Source: Pedobacter schmidteae
GTDB taxonomy: Bacteria; Bacteroidota; Bacteroidia; Sphingobacteriales; Sphingobacteriaceae
Length of the DNA: 64,000 nucleotides
Reading direction: 5' to 3'
Assembly: GCF_900564155.1 (NCBI RefSeq)
Contig: NZ_LS999839.1
Span: 3,097,097 to 3,161,096 of the forward strand
The notes under the pieces are model-generated. The model was not told where the DNA came from. It did no database searches and worked only from the letters and a program-made list of their open reading frames with translations. Both the position numbers and the translations under genes were made by a program. Positions 32,753 through 42,076 of this stretch are shown piece after piece. How positions within the stretch are numbered: the first letter of the stretch is position 1; each line of letters begins with the position of its first letter.

Positions 32753-33994
32753 ATGACCAACTTAACTAAAGAAAAAAGTGCAGCAGCCTATTTGTTCAGC
32801 GCTCCTGTTATTGTAGCCTCATTAGGCTATTTTGTTGACATCTACGATTTGCTTCTTTTCGGAATTGTGCGTATCCCCAGTTTAACCGAATTGGGACTGG
32901 ATGAGGCTGCGGTATCTATTGAAGGGGCAAGTATTTTAAACTGGCAAATGACGGGGTTGTTGCTTGGAGGAATTTTATGGGGGGTATTGGGTGATAAAAA
33001 AGGACGTTTGTCGGTGCTTTTTGGTTCTATCATTACTTATTCGGTAGCAAATTTTGCCTGCGGATTTGTACACGATGTTACCATTTATAAACTATTGCGT
33101 TTTATTGCTGGTATTGGTCTGGCTGGAGAATTAGGAGCCGGAATTACCCTGGTTTCCGAAAGTTTACCCAAACGGTTGCGTGCCATAGGTACTTCGGTGG
33201 TTGCCGGTGTAGGTTTATTGGGTGCCGTAGTTGGTTATTTTACAGTTGAACTTTTTAGCTGGAGAAATGCTTATTTTATTGGTGGGGGAATGGGAATCCT
33301 GCTTTTGTTTTTAAGGATAGGGGTATTTGAATCGGGCATGTTTCATACCATGAAAGAAAAAACCAATGTGGCCAAGGGGAACTTCCTGTCTTTTTTCACA
33401 AAGAAAAGCCGTTTGATTTTATATCTGAAGTGTATTGGTATAGGTTTACCTACCTGGTATGTAATTGGCATTTTGGCCACATTTAGTAATGAGTTTGGTA
33501 AGGCGCTGGGAATTACTGAGGCAATAAAACCCGGACTTGCAGTAATGTGGTGTTATGTAGGCCTTTCGGCGGGCGACCTCGTTAGCGGACTGGTGAGCTA
33601 TTGGCTTGAATCGCGCATACGTGCTGTAACTTATATGATGATTTTTACGGCAATTGGTACGCTGATTTATCTTTACGCAGGAATAAATACTGCAACCGGT
33701 TTGTACGGCATGTGCCTTTGGGTAGGTTTTGGTATTGGTTATTGGGCCATGTTTGTAACCATTGGCGCCGAACAGTTTGGTACCAATGTAAGGGCTACTG
33801 CAGCTACTACTATACCCAATATGGTTAGAGGTACGGTGGTATTAATGACTACCGTTTATACTACGCTAAAACCACATGTAATGGAACTGCATGCGGCAGG
33901 GATTTTGGGGCTTCTTTGCTTTGGAATAGGTTTATATTGTATACGAACCATTCCCGAAACTCATCATAAAGACCTCGATTTTATAGAAGATTAG
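32753..33994 (+). CDS. MFS transporter, metabolite:H+ symporter-like
   Basis: A 413-residue carrier with 12 predicted segments. The cytoplasmic loop GDKKGRLSVL (motif A) and IAGIGLAGELGAGITLVSESLP between TM4 and TM5 resemble the MHS/sialate-carboxylate branch. It converges on lutC with 2 bp between stops. Its neighbours (lactate oxidation genes) would make a monocarboxylate a sensible substrate, but the sequence does not decide this. Confidence 0.85.
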   Translation: MTNLTKEKSAAAYLFSAPVIVASLGYFVDIYDLLLFGIVRIPSLTELGLDEAAVSIEGASILNWQMTGLLLGGILWGVLGDKKGRLSVLFGSIITYSVANFACGFVHDVTIYKLLRFIAGIGLAGELGAGITLVSESLPKRLRAIGTSVVAGVGLLGAVVGYFTVELFSWRNAYFIGGGMGILLLFLRIGVFESGMFHTMKEKTNVAKGNFLSFFTKKSRLILYLKCIGIGLPTWYVIGILATFSNEFGKALGITEAIKPGLAVMWCYVGLSAGDLVSGLVSYWLESRIRAVTYMMIFTAIGTLIYLYAGINTATGLYGMCLWVGFGIGYWAMFVTIGAEQFGTNVRATAATTIPNMVRGTVVLMTTVYTTLKPHVMELHAAGILGLLCFGIGLYCIRTIPETHHKDLDFIED

Positions 33995-33996
33995 TA

Positions 33997-34578
33997 TTAA
34001 GCCAATACAAAAACCGTCATGCCCTTGGGGCCATGGGCTCCCAATACCAATGATTGTTCAATATCGGCCGTTTTAGATGGGCCGGCTATAAAACTTCCAA
34101 AACCATAATCAGCGGTGCCTATTTTTATATAGGCATCGTGCATGGTTTGTACAATTTTTTCCCGCTTTACTACTACTGCCAGCTGCTGACAAATAAAAGG
34201 AACTGCACGCTGATGCATTAAATCCTCTGTTATCCATAATGCTGCGTTTTCGGCCACACCAAAATGTGCTGTGATTACTGCCAGGTCTACGTTGGCATAA
34301 CTGTGCGGATCCTGATTTTCCCAACCGGGTTCTGTAATGTCCGACAATTCTGTTAATGTAGATACGATGCGCTGTCCCTGGAAATGAGTCGTAATGTAGT
34401 TTTTAATCGAATTGTAGTCTTCCACCTCTACAAAATTTCCGCCTATGGTGGTCAACACGGTACCAAAAGCGGCAACCGGATCTGCAGCCGGGAAAGCAGT
34501 CGAGAGGTCTGCTGGCAGCGGTTGGGTCTCTGGTTGGCTACTCAATACTTTCGCTAATATCTGTTCTCTGCTAGTCAT
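33997..34578 (-). CDS. lutC: Lactate utilization protein C (LUD domain)
   Basis: A 193-residue protein of the LutABC iron-sulfur L-lactate oxidase complex. It has the LUD-domain blocks DLAVITAHFGVAENAALWITE and GFGSFIAGPSKTADIEQSLVLGAHGP, the latter with the conserved GPSxTADIE motif. The start at 34578 (MTSREQILAKVL) overlaps the last codons of lutB by 8 bp, so translation is probably coupled. The open frame upstream to 34608 is not needed. Confidence 0.93.
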   Translation of the reverse strand: MTSREQILAKVLSSQPETQPLPADLSTAFPAADPVAAFGTVLTTIGGNFVEVEDYNSIKNYITTHFQGQRIVSTLTELSDITEPGWENQDPHSYANVDLAVITAHFGVAENAALWITEDLMHQRAVPFICQQLAVVVKREKIVQTMHDAYIKIGTADYGFGSFIAGPSKTADIEQSLVLGAHGPKGMTVFVLA

Positions 34579-35950
34579 TCTTTTTATTTTTTGCGTACCA
34601 TTCTCCAAAAGACTGTTTGGGCACCTGTGGCATTTCGCGGTGCTGGTACCATAAGTTCAGTTTGTTGTTTACCGTAAATGGGGCATGTTTCATAAACCAG
34701 CGACCTGCCTTACCTGCATTTTTGTAAATAAAGGGGCTCGACAAAGTAAACTCCATCGCTTTCATGGCCAGTTTCTTTTTAGGATCGGCATAACCTTCCT
34801 TAACAATTACCTGTCGCCATTTATACAATTGCTCGTGGATGTTGATTTTAACCGGACATACATTGCTGCATGAACCGCAAAGGGTAGAGGCAAATGGCAG
34901 ATCGGCATATTCCTTCATATTCAGATTTGGTGCCAATATGGAGCCTATCGGACCAGCAACCGCGGTATGGTAACTGTGACCGCCACTTCGGCGGTAAACC
35001 GGGCAGGTGTTCATGCATGCCGCACAGCGGATGCATTTTAAGGAGTTGCGAAAATCAGGGCGACTAAGCTGTGTTGTGCGGCCATTGTCTACCAGTACAA
35101 TGTGCATTTCCTGGCCGGGTCTTGGTTTTTTAAAATGACTGGAATACGTAGTAATGGGTTGTCCGGTAGCACTGCGGGTAAGTAGCCTTAAAAAAACACC
35201 CAGATTTTTGCGTTTAGGAACTATCTTTTCAATACCCATACAGGCAATATGTACATCGGCCAGGTGCGCACCCATATCTGCATTTCCCTCATTGGTGCAT
35301 ACTATAAACTCACCGGTTTCGGCAACTGCGAAATTTACTCCTGTAATGGCTGCTTTGCGTGTTAAAAAAGTTTCACGCAGGTGTTCCCGTGCAGCCGCAG
35401 TCAAAAATACCGGATCGGCCATGCCTTCAGGTGTGCCCAGATGCTCATGGAACAATTCGCCTATTTCCTCTTTCTTTTTGTGAATGCAAGGTAATACAAT
35501 ATGACTAGGTGGTTCTTTTGCCAGCTGAACAATCCGTTCGCCCAGATCGGTATCTATTACATCGATGTTATTTTGTTGCAGGTATTCGTTCAAATGGCAT
35601 TCTTCGGTAAGCATAGATTTGCTTTTGATGAGCCTGTTTACCTGATGTTTTTTTAAAATGGAATGAACAATTTCATTGTGCTCTGCAGCATCAGCTGCCC
35701 AATGCACGGTTACCCCATTCTTTTTGGCCTGCTCTTCAAATTCAATCAGATAGTTGTGAAGATTAGAAAGCACATTGTTTTTAATCAGAGAAGCGGTTTG
35801 CCGCAATGATTCCCATTCGGGAATGTTATGGGCCGCTTTATCCCGTTTGGCCCGTACAAACCATAATGTTTCGTCGTGCCAGTTTACCCTTGCTTCGTCT
35901 TTATTAAATATATCCGATAGTTCGGCATGGTCTTTCGTTCCTGTATTCAT
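34571..35950 (-). CDS. lutB: Lactate utilization iron-sulfur protein B
   Basis: A 459-residue subunit of the L-lactate to pyruvate oxidation complex. It has an N-terminal LUD domain (TGVNFAVAETGEFIVCTNEGN) and two ferredoxin-like [4Fe-4S] motifs, CIRCAACMNTCPVYR and CGSCSNVCPV, then a C-terminal DUF3390-like segment. The true start is the ATG at 35950 (MNTGTKDHAELSD); the frame stays open to 36187 only because it overlaps lutA in another frame. It is 26 bp after lutA and overlaps lutC. Confidence 0.94.
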   Translation of the reverse strand: MNTGTKDHAELSDIFNKDEARVNWHDETLWFVRAKRDKAAHNIPEWESLRQTASLIKNNVLSNLHNYLIEFEEQAKKNGVTVHWAADAAEHNEIVHSILKKHQVNRLIKSKSMLTEECHLNEYLQQNNIDVIDTDLGERIVQLAKEPPSHIVLPCIHKKKEEIGELFHEHLGTPEGMADPVFLTAAAREHLRETFLTRKAAITGVNFAVAETGEFIVCTNEGNADMGAHLADVHIACMGIEKIVPKRKNLGVFLRLLTRSATGQPITTYSSHFKKPRPGQEMHIVLVDNGRTTQLSRPDFRNSLKCIRCAACMNTCPVYRRSGGHSYHTAVAGPIGSILAPNLNMKEYADLPFASTLCGSCSNVCPVKINIHEQLYKWRQVIVKEGYADPKKKLAMKAMEFTLSSPFIYKNAGKAGRWFMKHAPFTVNNKLNLWYQHREMPQVPKQSFGEWYAKNKKND

Positions 35951-35976
35951 TATTTTAGCTCGAATATGGTTTAAAA

Positions 35977-36711
35977 CTACTCTGCGTTTAGTATTTCTGC
36001 AATGTGCAATACCTTTACATGGCTGTTCTGACGACGTAATATCCCTTCCATATGCATTAAACAGGACATGTCGGCCGCCGTAATGTACTCTGCTCCATGG
36101 TTCAGGTGGTCGGCTACCCGATCTTTTCCCATTTTTACAGATACGGCCTCTTCGGCCACACAGAAGGTTCCGCCAAACCCACAGCATTCATCTGGTCTGC
36201 TCAGCTCCACCAGTTCCAGTCCCTCTACCATTTTTAAAAGGTGGAGTGGTTTCGAAAAAGGAGCAGCTACCAGTTCGGTCATCTGGGCCAACATTAAACC
36301 ACGCTGACCGTGGCAGCTCTGGTGTACGCCTACTTTATGGGGGAAACGGGCTGAAAGCTTTTCAACTTGCAGAACGTCCGTCAAAAATTCTGTCAATTCA
36401 TATACTTTTTTCCGTATGCCAATGGCTTTGTTTTCATCCTTAGGCGAGTGCAAATGATCTTTGATGTGCAATACGCAGCTGCCCGAAGGGGATACGATAT
36501 AATCAAATTCAGCAAAATTGTCGATAAACAAATCATTGCATCCCTGGGTTAAATGTTCGAAGCCCGAATTGGCCATGGGTTGTCCGCAACAGGTTTGGTT
36601 GACAGGATATTTTACTGTTATGCCAAGTTTGCTTAATAGATTTAAAGTGGCAATAGCAGCATTTGGATAAAACTGGTCGATATAACAAGGTATGAATAAG
36701 CCTACGGTCAT
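35977..36711 (-). CDS. lutA: Lactate utilization protein A (CCG domain)
   Basis: A 244-residue subunit of the LutABC complex with two cysteine-rich CCG domains: TCCGQPMANSG in the first and ECCGFGGTFCV in the second, each preceded by a lone Cys (IPCYIDQF and HQSCHGQRG). It is first in the lutABC operon, divergent from the LacI gene, with a 14-bp palindrome in between. Confidence 0.94.
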   Translation of the reverse strand: MTVGLFIPCYIDQFYPNAAIATLNLLSKLGITVKYPVNQTCCGQPMANSGFEHLTQGCNDLFIDNFAEFDYIVSPSGSCVLHIKDHLHSPKDENKAIGIRKKVYELTEFLTDVLQVEKLSARFPHKVGVHQSCHGQRGLMLAQMTELVAAPFSKPLHLLKMVEGLELVELSRPDECCGFGGTFCVAEEAVSVKMGKDRVADHLNHGAEYITAADMSCLMHMEGILRRQNSHVKVLHIAEILNAE

Positions 36712-36801
36712 TTATATAGCGGTTTGGCCTTAAATATAGGATTAAAAAATAATCTCACCATCCTGTGCTGTCATTGTCAGGGTAACAATATCACTAAAAT
36801 A

Positions 36802-36815
36802 TGAAAACGTTTTCA
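36802..36815. promoter_or_regulatory. LacI-type operator TGAAAACGTTTTCA
   Basis: A perfect 14-bp palindrome with the central CG step typical of LacI-family sites. It is located about midway in the 141-bp gap between lutA and the LacI gene. It is 38 bp upstream of the LacI frame and 91 bp upstream of lutA, so it could control one or both. Confidence 0.7.
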
Positions 36816-36852
36816 GGTGATTGAAAAAAATGTGTAGCTTGCCAATTATTTA

Positions 36853-37908
36853 ATGCTTATGGCCAACGGAAAGAAGACTTATCAAAATACCATACTGGAT
36901 ATTGCAGAAGCACTAAAGCTTTCTCCTGCAACAATTTCGAGGGCCCTGAACCACCATCCTTATGTAAAGGAAAAGACCCGGAACGATGTGATGGAGATGG
37001 CCGCCAAGTTGGGCTACCGGCGAAATCATATGGCTTCGGGCCTGAGGAGCAATAAAACAAATACAGTAGGGTTAATTATACCTCGTGTATCCATGTTTTT
37101 TCATGCCGAGGTGATCACGACCATTCAAAATGATTTGCATAAACACGGCTATAACCTCATCATTTGCCAGTCTAACGATTCGGTGGCGATGGAGCGCGAG
37201 CTAACGGAAACCTTATATGCTTCAAGAGTCGACGCCTTAATTGTGGCCTGTACCTTGCAAACTATTGACTTTAGCCATTTCGATAAATTTGTAGATCATG
37301 AAACACCGGTTATTTTTTACGATCGGGTACCTGTAGCTCCTTATAAGGCAACGTTGGTTAAAGGCGACGATTATAATGGTGCCTATATGACTACCCGTCA
37401 TCTGATTGCTGCCGGTTGTAAAAAAATAGCCCATATTTCGGGACCCCTCACTTCCAACCTTTATCAGGACCGCGCTGCGGGATTTTTGATGGCAATGGAA
37501 GAACAGGGCTTGCCTGTAAAACCAGAATGGATTTTTCATCAGGAACTGAGTCAGGAAAACGGTCGTCTGGCTATGGAACAAATGTTTGCCAATGGCCTGG
37601 GACCGGATGGCATATTCGCTGATAATGACACCAGCGCCATCGCAGCCATAGCGTATGCTAAGGAAATGGGCATAAGTGTACCTCAAAACTTAAAAATTGC
37701 TGGATACTCTAACGATCCGCGTACGGCTATCATTACGCCGGCCGTGACTTCGGTTGAACAGTTTCCCGACCTGGTAGGTAAGAAAATTGTAGAGACCCTT
37801 GTTGAGTTGCTTAGAGATGACAGGGAAGGGCCGGCATATAAAACTGAACCATTGATTATTCCGGTAGAACTGATCAGCAGGAGGTCGACCAGTAACGATA
37901 CAAATTAA
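36853..37908 (+). CDS. LacI-family transcriptional regulator
   Basis: A 351-residue repressor. It has an N-terminal HTH (NTILDIAEALKLSPATISRALNHHPYVKEKTR) with hinge helix (MASGLRSNKTNTVGLIIPR), then a periplasmic-binding-protein-like sensor (about 65-340) with GIFADNDTSAIAAIAYAKEMGI and GYSNDPRTAIITPAVTSV. It is followed 55 bp later by kduI, so it may sense a uronate intermediate. It also lies divergent from lutABC. Start at 36853 or at the internal ATG 36859 (MANGKKTYQ). Confidence 0.92.
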   Translation: MLMANGKKTYQNTILDIAEALKLSPATISRALNHHPYVKEKTRNDVMEMAAKLGYRRNHMASGLRSNKTNTVGLIIPRVSMFFHAEVITTIQNDLHKHGYNLIICQSNDSVAMERELTETLYASRVDALIVACTLQTIDFSHFDKFVDHETPVIFYDRVPVAPYKATLVKGDDYNGAYMTTRHLIAAGCKKIAHISGPLTSNLYQDRAAGFLMAMEEQGLPVKPEWIFHQELSQENGRLAMEQMFANGLGPDGIFADNDTSAIAAIAYAKEMGISVPQNLKIAGYSNDPRTAIITPAVTSVEQFPDLVGKKIVETLVELLRDDREGPAYKTEPLIIPVELISRRSTSNDTN

Positions 37909-37963
37909 AATAGTAAACACAATTACATCCTTCGGGATGCATGAATAAATAAAAAACAAAACA

Positions 37964-38806
37964 ATGAAAACATCTTTTGAAAGCCGCTATGCAGTTAGTC
38001 CGGGTGAAGCAAAGCAATTTGATACCAATGCTTTACGCAAGAATTTTTTAATGGAAAGCCTGTTTGAAGCAGATGCTGTTAAGCTTACCTTATCGCATTT
38101 CGACCGCTATATTACAGGAGGTGTAATGCCGGTAAATGAAACGGTAGCATTGTCGAATCCGGAAAACCTGAAGGCCGCATATTTTTTGGAAAGAAGAGAA
38201 CTTGGAATCATTAACGTAGGTGCAAAAGGTCAGATTACAGCCGATGGAGTAACTTATGAATTGGAATTTAAAGAGGCTTTATATCTGGGCAAGGGGACAA
38301 AAGAAGTGAGTTTTGCATCGGCTGATAAAAGCAACCCTGCCAAATTCTACATCAACTCGGCTCCGGCACACCATACTTACCCAAATAAAAAGGTGTCTAA
38401 AGCTGATGCTGAAATTGTAGAATTGGGTACACCTGAAACTGCCAATCATCGTGTAATTAACAAACTTTTGGTAAACAGTGTATTGCCGACCTGTCAGCTA
38501 CAAATGGGCATGACAGAGCTGAAATCGGGTAGTGTTTGGAACACCATGCCGGCACATACGCACGACAGAAGGATGGAAGTATATTTTTATTTTGAAGTGC
38601 CACAGGGGCAAAGTGTTTGTCATTTTATGGGCGAGCCACAGGAAACCAGACACATCTGGATGCAAAATGAGCAAGCTGTAATTTCTCCAAATTGGTCTAT
38701 CCACTCCGGAGCGGGAACCAGCAACTATACTTTTATCTGGGGTATGGCAGGTGAGAACCTGGATTATGGCGACATGGACCATTGCGCAATTAACGAATTG
38801 AAATAG
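37964..38806 (+). CDS. kduI: 5-dehydro-4-deoxy-D-glucuronate isomerase
   Basis: A 280-residue cytoplasmic isomerase converting 5-keto-4-deoxyuronate (DKI, from unsaturated galacturonate) to 2,5-diketo-3-deoxygluconate. It is a double cupin; the zinc site is complete: His198 and His200 in [14 protein letters not shown], Glu205, and His247 in [10 protein letters not shown]. Other family blocks include [13 protein letters not shown] and YFEVPQG. It forms an operon with the DUF4861 gene and kduD. Confidence 0.96.
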   Translation: MKTSFESRYAVSPGEAKQFDTNALRKNFLMESLFEADAVKLTLSHFDRYITGGVMPVNETVALSNPENLKAAYFLERRELGIINVGAKGQITADGVTYELEFKEALYLGKGTKEVSFASADKSNPAKFYINSAPAHHTYPNKKVSKADAEIVELGTPETANHRVINKLLVNSVLPTCQLQMGMTELKSGSVWNTMPAHTHDRRMEVYFYFEVPQGQSVCHFMGEPQETRHIWMQNEQAVISPNWSIHSGAGTSNYTFIWGMAGENLDYGDMDHCAINELK

Positions 38807-38824
38807 TGACTAAAATATAAAAAC

Positions 38825-39952
38825 ATGAAGAAGATTTTTGGTTTTCTACTGTTATCTGCCGCTTTATATGCTCCTGCAATGGCGCAAACTAAAGCTACAC
38901 TTACAGTAAGCAACCCCTCAAAACTGGACAGGACAGGTGCTGTGGTAGCTGTTAGCTGGAGCAATGTTGTGGCAAAATATCCAGCCATTGATACCGCAAA
39001 CTTTAAAGTGATCAACAGTGTTACAAAAAAGGAGGTCCCTTTTCAGTTAGAGCGTCGCGGACAGACTGGTGTGTTGAACCTGTTGCTGCAACTCAGTCTT
39101 AAAGCAAATACCAATGCCAAATTGTTTATTGTTCCGGGAAAACCGGCACCGGTTGTACACAAAACTTATGGTCGTTATGTGCCTGAGCGTTTTGACGATT
39201 TCGCCTGGGAAAATGATAAAATAGCGGGACGTATGTATGGAAAGGCATTGGAAAAAAGAAAGGACAATGCTTTTGGAACCGATGTATGGGTAAAAAGAAC
39301 CAGCAATTTGATTGTCAATAAATGGTATAAAATTGGCGATTATCATACCGATCGTGGCGATGGTATGGACTACTATAGCGTTGGTTTTACCTTAGGTGCC
39401 GGAGATATTGCTCCGATTGTTAAAGACTCTGTAGTTTTCTCTTTAAATTACCATTACTGGAAGGTATTGGATAATGGACCGTTACGGACCACTTTTGAGC
39501 TTGGATATGATGCCTGGAATGTGGCCGGAAAATCGGTAAAGGTAACCAAAACCATTTCGCTGGATGCCGGATCTCATTTAAATAAAGTAGAAGCAGTATA
39601 CAACTATAACGGTGATGTATTGCCGGTAGCTGTGGGTATTGTAAAAAGAAAAGAGCCGGGAAGTATTTTGATGGATGAACAACAAGGTATACTTGGTTAT
39701 TGGGAGCCGCAGCATGGTGCAGATGGCACTACAGGGGTAGGCACCATTGTGTTGGGTACACAGCTTCGGATGAATACCGATAAAGCACATTTATTAACCC
39801 ATACGGTAGCAAAAAATAATGAGGCAGTGGTTTATTATAATGGTTCTGCCTGGAGCAAGGCCAACGAAATTACCTCTGCAAAAGCATGGTTCAATTATCT
39901 TAACAATTTCAAACAGGAACTGGAACAACCGTTAATAGTTAATATTCTATAA
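38825..39952 (+). CDS. DUF4861 family exported protein
   Basis: A 375-residue protein with a signal peptide (MKKIFGFLLLSAALYAPAMAQ). The DUF4861 domain covers almost all of it, with ERFDDFAWENDKIAGRMYG, YHTDRGDGMDYYSVG and GTIVLGTQL as likely conserved blocks. The fold resembles beta-sandwich aldose-epimerase or lyase-like domains, but no activity is assigned. It lies between kduI and kduD (18 and 105 bp away), so a role in handling uronates in the periplasm is likely. The function is unknown. Confidence 0.8.
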   Translation: MKKIFGFLLLSAALYAPAMAQTKATLTVSNPSKLDRTGAVVAVSWSNVVAKYPAIDTANFKVINSVTKKEVPFQLERRGQTGVLNLLLQLSLKANTNAKLFIVPGKPAPVVHKTYGRYVPERFDDFAWENDKIAGRMYGKALEKRKDNAFGTDVWVKRTSNLIVNKWYKIGDYHTDRGDGMDYYSVGFTLGAGDIAPIVKDSVVFSLNYHYWKVLDNGPLRTTFELGYDAWNVAGKSVKVTKTISLDAGSHLNKVEAVYNYNGDVLPVAVGIVKRKEPGSILMDEQQGILGYWEPQHGADGTTGVGTIVLGTQLRMNTDKAHLLTHTVAKNNEAVVYYNGSAWSKANEITSAKAWFNYLNNFKQELEQPLIVNIL

Positions 39953-39959
39953 ATATTAA

Positions 39960-40025
39960 AAATAAACCACGAAGTGCTCATGAAGACGAATCAATAAGCA
40001 CTACTGAATAATTCAGGATGACGAC
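39960..40025 (-). repeat. 66-bp repeat, copy 1 (upstream of kduD)
   Basis: Identical over 66 bp to the reverse complement of 48438-48503. Copy 1 is in the 105-bp gap between the DUF4861 gene and kduD. It ends in ttcaggatgacgac, a repetitive-palindrome motif found in this genome type. It is only the left half of the larger palindromic unit seen at 48439-48564. Confidence 0.85.
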
Positions 40026-40057
40026 GATTTTAACAAGATGTTTAAAAAAATAAAAAA

Positions 40058-40828
40058 ATGGCAATATTCGATTTATTTAATTTAAAAGGAAAAATAGCTT
40101 TGGTTACCGGTTGTAAACGCGGTATTGGAAAAGCAATGGCCGAAGCATTGGCTGAAGCGGGAGCTGACATTATTGGTGTGTCCGCCAATCTGGAACTGAG
40201 TGGTAGTGATGTTGAAGTTGCCGTAAAGGGACTGGGCAGACAATTTTATGCTTACCAGTGTAATTTCAACGATCGCGATTCTTTAAAAGCTTTTTGTGAA
40301 AAAGTAAAAGCGGATCATCCGGTAATAGACATTCTGGTAAATAATGCCGGTACCATTCTGAGAAAACCGATTGCCGAGCACCCGGACGAGTTTTGGGATG
40401 AGGTGGTTGCGGTAAACCAGACTGCACCTTTTATCCTGACCAGAGAAATTGGCCGCGATATGGTTGCCAGAGGGAGTGGAAAAATCATTTTTACCGCTTC
40501 ACTGCTGACTTTCCAGGGCGGTATCACTGTTCCGGGATATGCGGCTAGTAAAGGTGCCATTGGCCAGTTGACCAAAGCTTTTGCCAACGAATGGGCTGCG
40601 AAAGGTGTAAATGTAAATGCCATTGCACCTGGTTACATCTCTACAGATAACACTACAGCTTTAAGGGCTGATGAAAACCGTAGTCGTTCTATCATGGAAC
40701 GTATTCCGGCAGGCAGATGGGGCGAAGCAGAAGATTTCAAGGGACCGGTTTTGTTCCTGGCTTCCGACGCGTCGAACTATATGCATGGAACGGTAATGAC
40801 TGTAGACGGTGGATGGATGGGTAGGTAA
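40058..40828 (+). CDS. kduD: 2-dehydro-3-deoxy-D-gluconate 5-dehydrogenase
   Basis: A 256-residue SDR enzyme reducing 2,5-diketo-3-deoxygluconate to KDG, the step after KduI. Motifs: TGCKRGIG (cofactor), NNAGTILRKPIAEHP, catalytic Ser in FTASLLTFQGG, YAASKGAIG (Tyr/Lys) and the C-terminal end VDGGWMGR, all characteristic of KduD. The start FDLFNLKGKIALVTG is typical. The 66-bp repeat lies before it. A terminator follows. Confidence 0.94.
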   Translation: MAIFDLFNLKGKIALVTGCKRGIGKAMAEALAEAGADIIGVSANLELSGSDVEVAVKGLGRQFYAYQCNFNDRDSLKAFCEKVKADHPVIDILVNNAGTILRKPIAEHPDEFWDEVVAVNQTAPFILTREIGRDMVARGSGKIIFTASLLTFQGGITVPGYAASKGAIGQLTKAFANEWAAKGVNVNAIAPGYISTDNTTALRADENRSRSIMERIPAGRWGEAEDFKGPVLFLASDASNYMHGTVMTVDGGWMGR

Positions 40829-40853
40829 ACAACTTTCATTTGTATCAATATTT

Positions 40854-40885
40854 AAAAGCAGGCCGTAAAAAGTCTGCTTTTTTTT
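40854..40885 (+). terminator. Terminator after kduD
   Basis: Stem AAAAGCAG (40854-40861) / CTGCTTTT (40874-40881) followed by T residues. It ends the kduI-DUF4861-kduD unit, so the SGNH gene that follows is probably transcribed separately. Confidence 0.75.
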
Positions 40886-40957
40886 ATATTCGGGAAATCT
40901 CTGCTAACCATACTGAATATATGGTTGTTGAGTATGAACCAAACCACACAAAAACAA

Positions 40958-42064
40958 ATGAAACAATCTTTATTATTTAGCTTTTTTATGCTGATGGGTG
41001 CAGGCATCGTACTTGCACAAGAAAAAACAGTTTACAAAACCTGGAATCCGGCAAAAGATCAGACCAGTGTAATCGGGGGGCAGGGTTGGCACAGTGGCAT
41101 CCAGAATTTTTACGACCGCCTGCCTGAAAAAGCAGAAGCAGCAGTACGCAAACCGGTGTGGAACCTTTCAAAAAACAGTGCGGGGCTCAATATTCGTTTC
41201 AAATCGGATGCCCGTGAAATTATTGTGAAATATGGGGTTTCGGGATCTATTCAAATGCCGCATATGCCTGCTACAGGGGTAAGCGGAGTGGACCTGTATG
41301 CGCAAAATACCGACGGAAAATGGGTGTGGGCACGGGGTAAATATACTTTCGGAGATACCATTACCTATCATTTTACAAATATTGAGACTGCCAGTGCCTC
41401 GGCGCGTGAGTATACCTTGTACCTGCCGCTGTACAATTCTGTAAAATGGATGGAAATTAGTGTGCCCGAGCAAAACTTTTTTACACCGCTTCCGGTTTCA
41501 ACCAAAAAGCCGATTGTAGTTTATGGTACTTCCATTGCGCAGGGAGGTTGTGCCAGTCGGCCGGGATTGGCCTGGACATCTATCCTTAGCCGTAAACTGA
41601 GCCGCCCTATAGTAAACCTTGCTTTCTCGGGTAATGGTCGCCTGGAAAAAGAGGTGTTTGAACTGCTACCTGAAATTGACGCCAGCTTATACGTGTTGGA
41701 TTGCTTGCCAAATCTGACCGGAACTGATTTTAGCAATGAAGAAATTATCAAACGCCTGGAGGCTACAGTTGCTCATTTGCAGCAAAAGAGACCAGGTGTG
41801 CCGATTTTACTGACCGAGCATGATGGCTATACAGATGAAGGAATAAATCCGGTTAGCCGGAAATCGTACCAAAGGGTAAATGCAGCCCTGAATACTGCTT
41901 TTGCCAAATTAAAGGCCAATGGCGTAAAACAAATCTATTTACTCTCCAAAGCTGCCATCAATCAGGATATTGAAAGTACAGTAGATGGAACTCATCCCAA
42001 TGATATTGGTATGCTGCATTATGCAGAAGCGTATGATAAGTTGATCAGGAAGTTTAATTTGTAA
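40958..42064 (+). CDS. Exported SGNH/GDSL hydrolase with N-terminal beta-domain
   Basis: A 368-residue protein. The start at 40958 gives a good signal peptide (MKQSLLFSFFMLMGAGIVLA); in-frame ATGs at 40925 and 40934 are less apt. Residues about 25-175 form a beta-sandwich domain (GLNIRFKSDAREIIVKYGVSG) common before SGNH domains of Bacteroidota. The SGNH domain has the nucleophile in YGTSIAQGGCASRPG, an Asn in FSGNGRLE and the catalytic Asp-x-x-His in DGTHPNDIG. It is a probable carbohydrate esterase (deacetylase) by analogy. The substrate is unknown; it follows the uronate operon. Confidence 0.85.
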   Translation: MKQSLLFSFFMLMGAGIVLAQEKTVYKTWNPAKDQTSVIGGQGWHSGIQNFYDRLPEKAEAAVRKPVWNLSKNSAGLNIRFKSDAREIIVKYGVSGSIQMPHMPATGVSGVDLYAQNTDGKWVWARGKYTFGDTITYHFTNIETASASAREYTLYLPLYNSVKWMEISVPEQNFFTPLPVSTKKPIVVYGTSIAQGGCASRPGLAWTSILSRKLSRPIVNLAFSGNGRLEKEVFELLPEIDASLYVLDCLPNLTGTDFSNEEIIKRLEATVAHLQQKRPGVPILLTEHDGYTDEGINPVSRKSYQRVNAALNTAFAKLKANGVKQIYLLSKAAINQDIESTVDGTHPNDIGMLHYAEAYDKLIRKFNL

Positions 42065-42076
42065 GCCATACCCGGC

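Noticed and set aside
35951..36187. N-terminal extension of the lutB frame
   Set aside because: It overlaps lutA in another frame, has Arg/Cys-rich composition unlike LutB, and LutB homology starts at the ATG at 35950.
39960..40025. Insertion sequence remnant
   Set aside because: No transposase frame or target-site duplication is visible; the unit fits a REP/MITE-like repeat instead.
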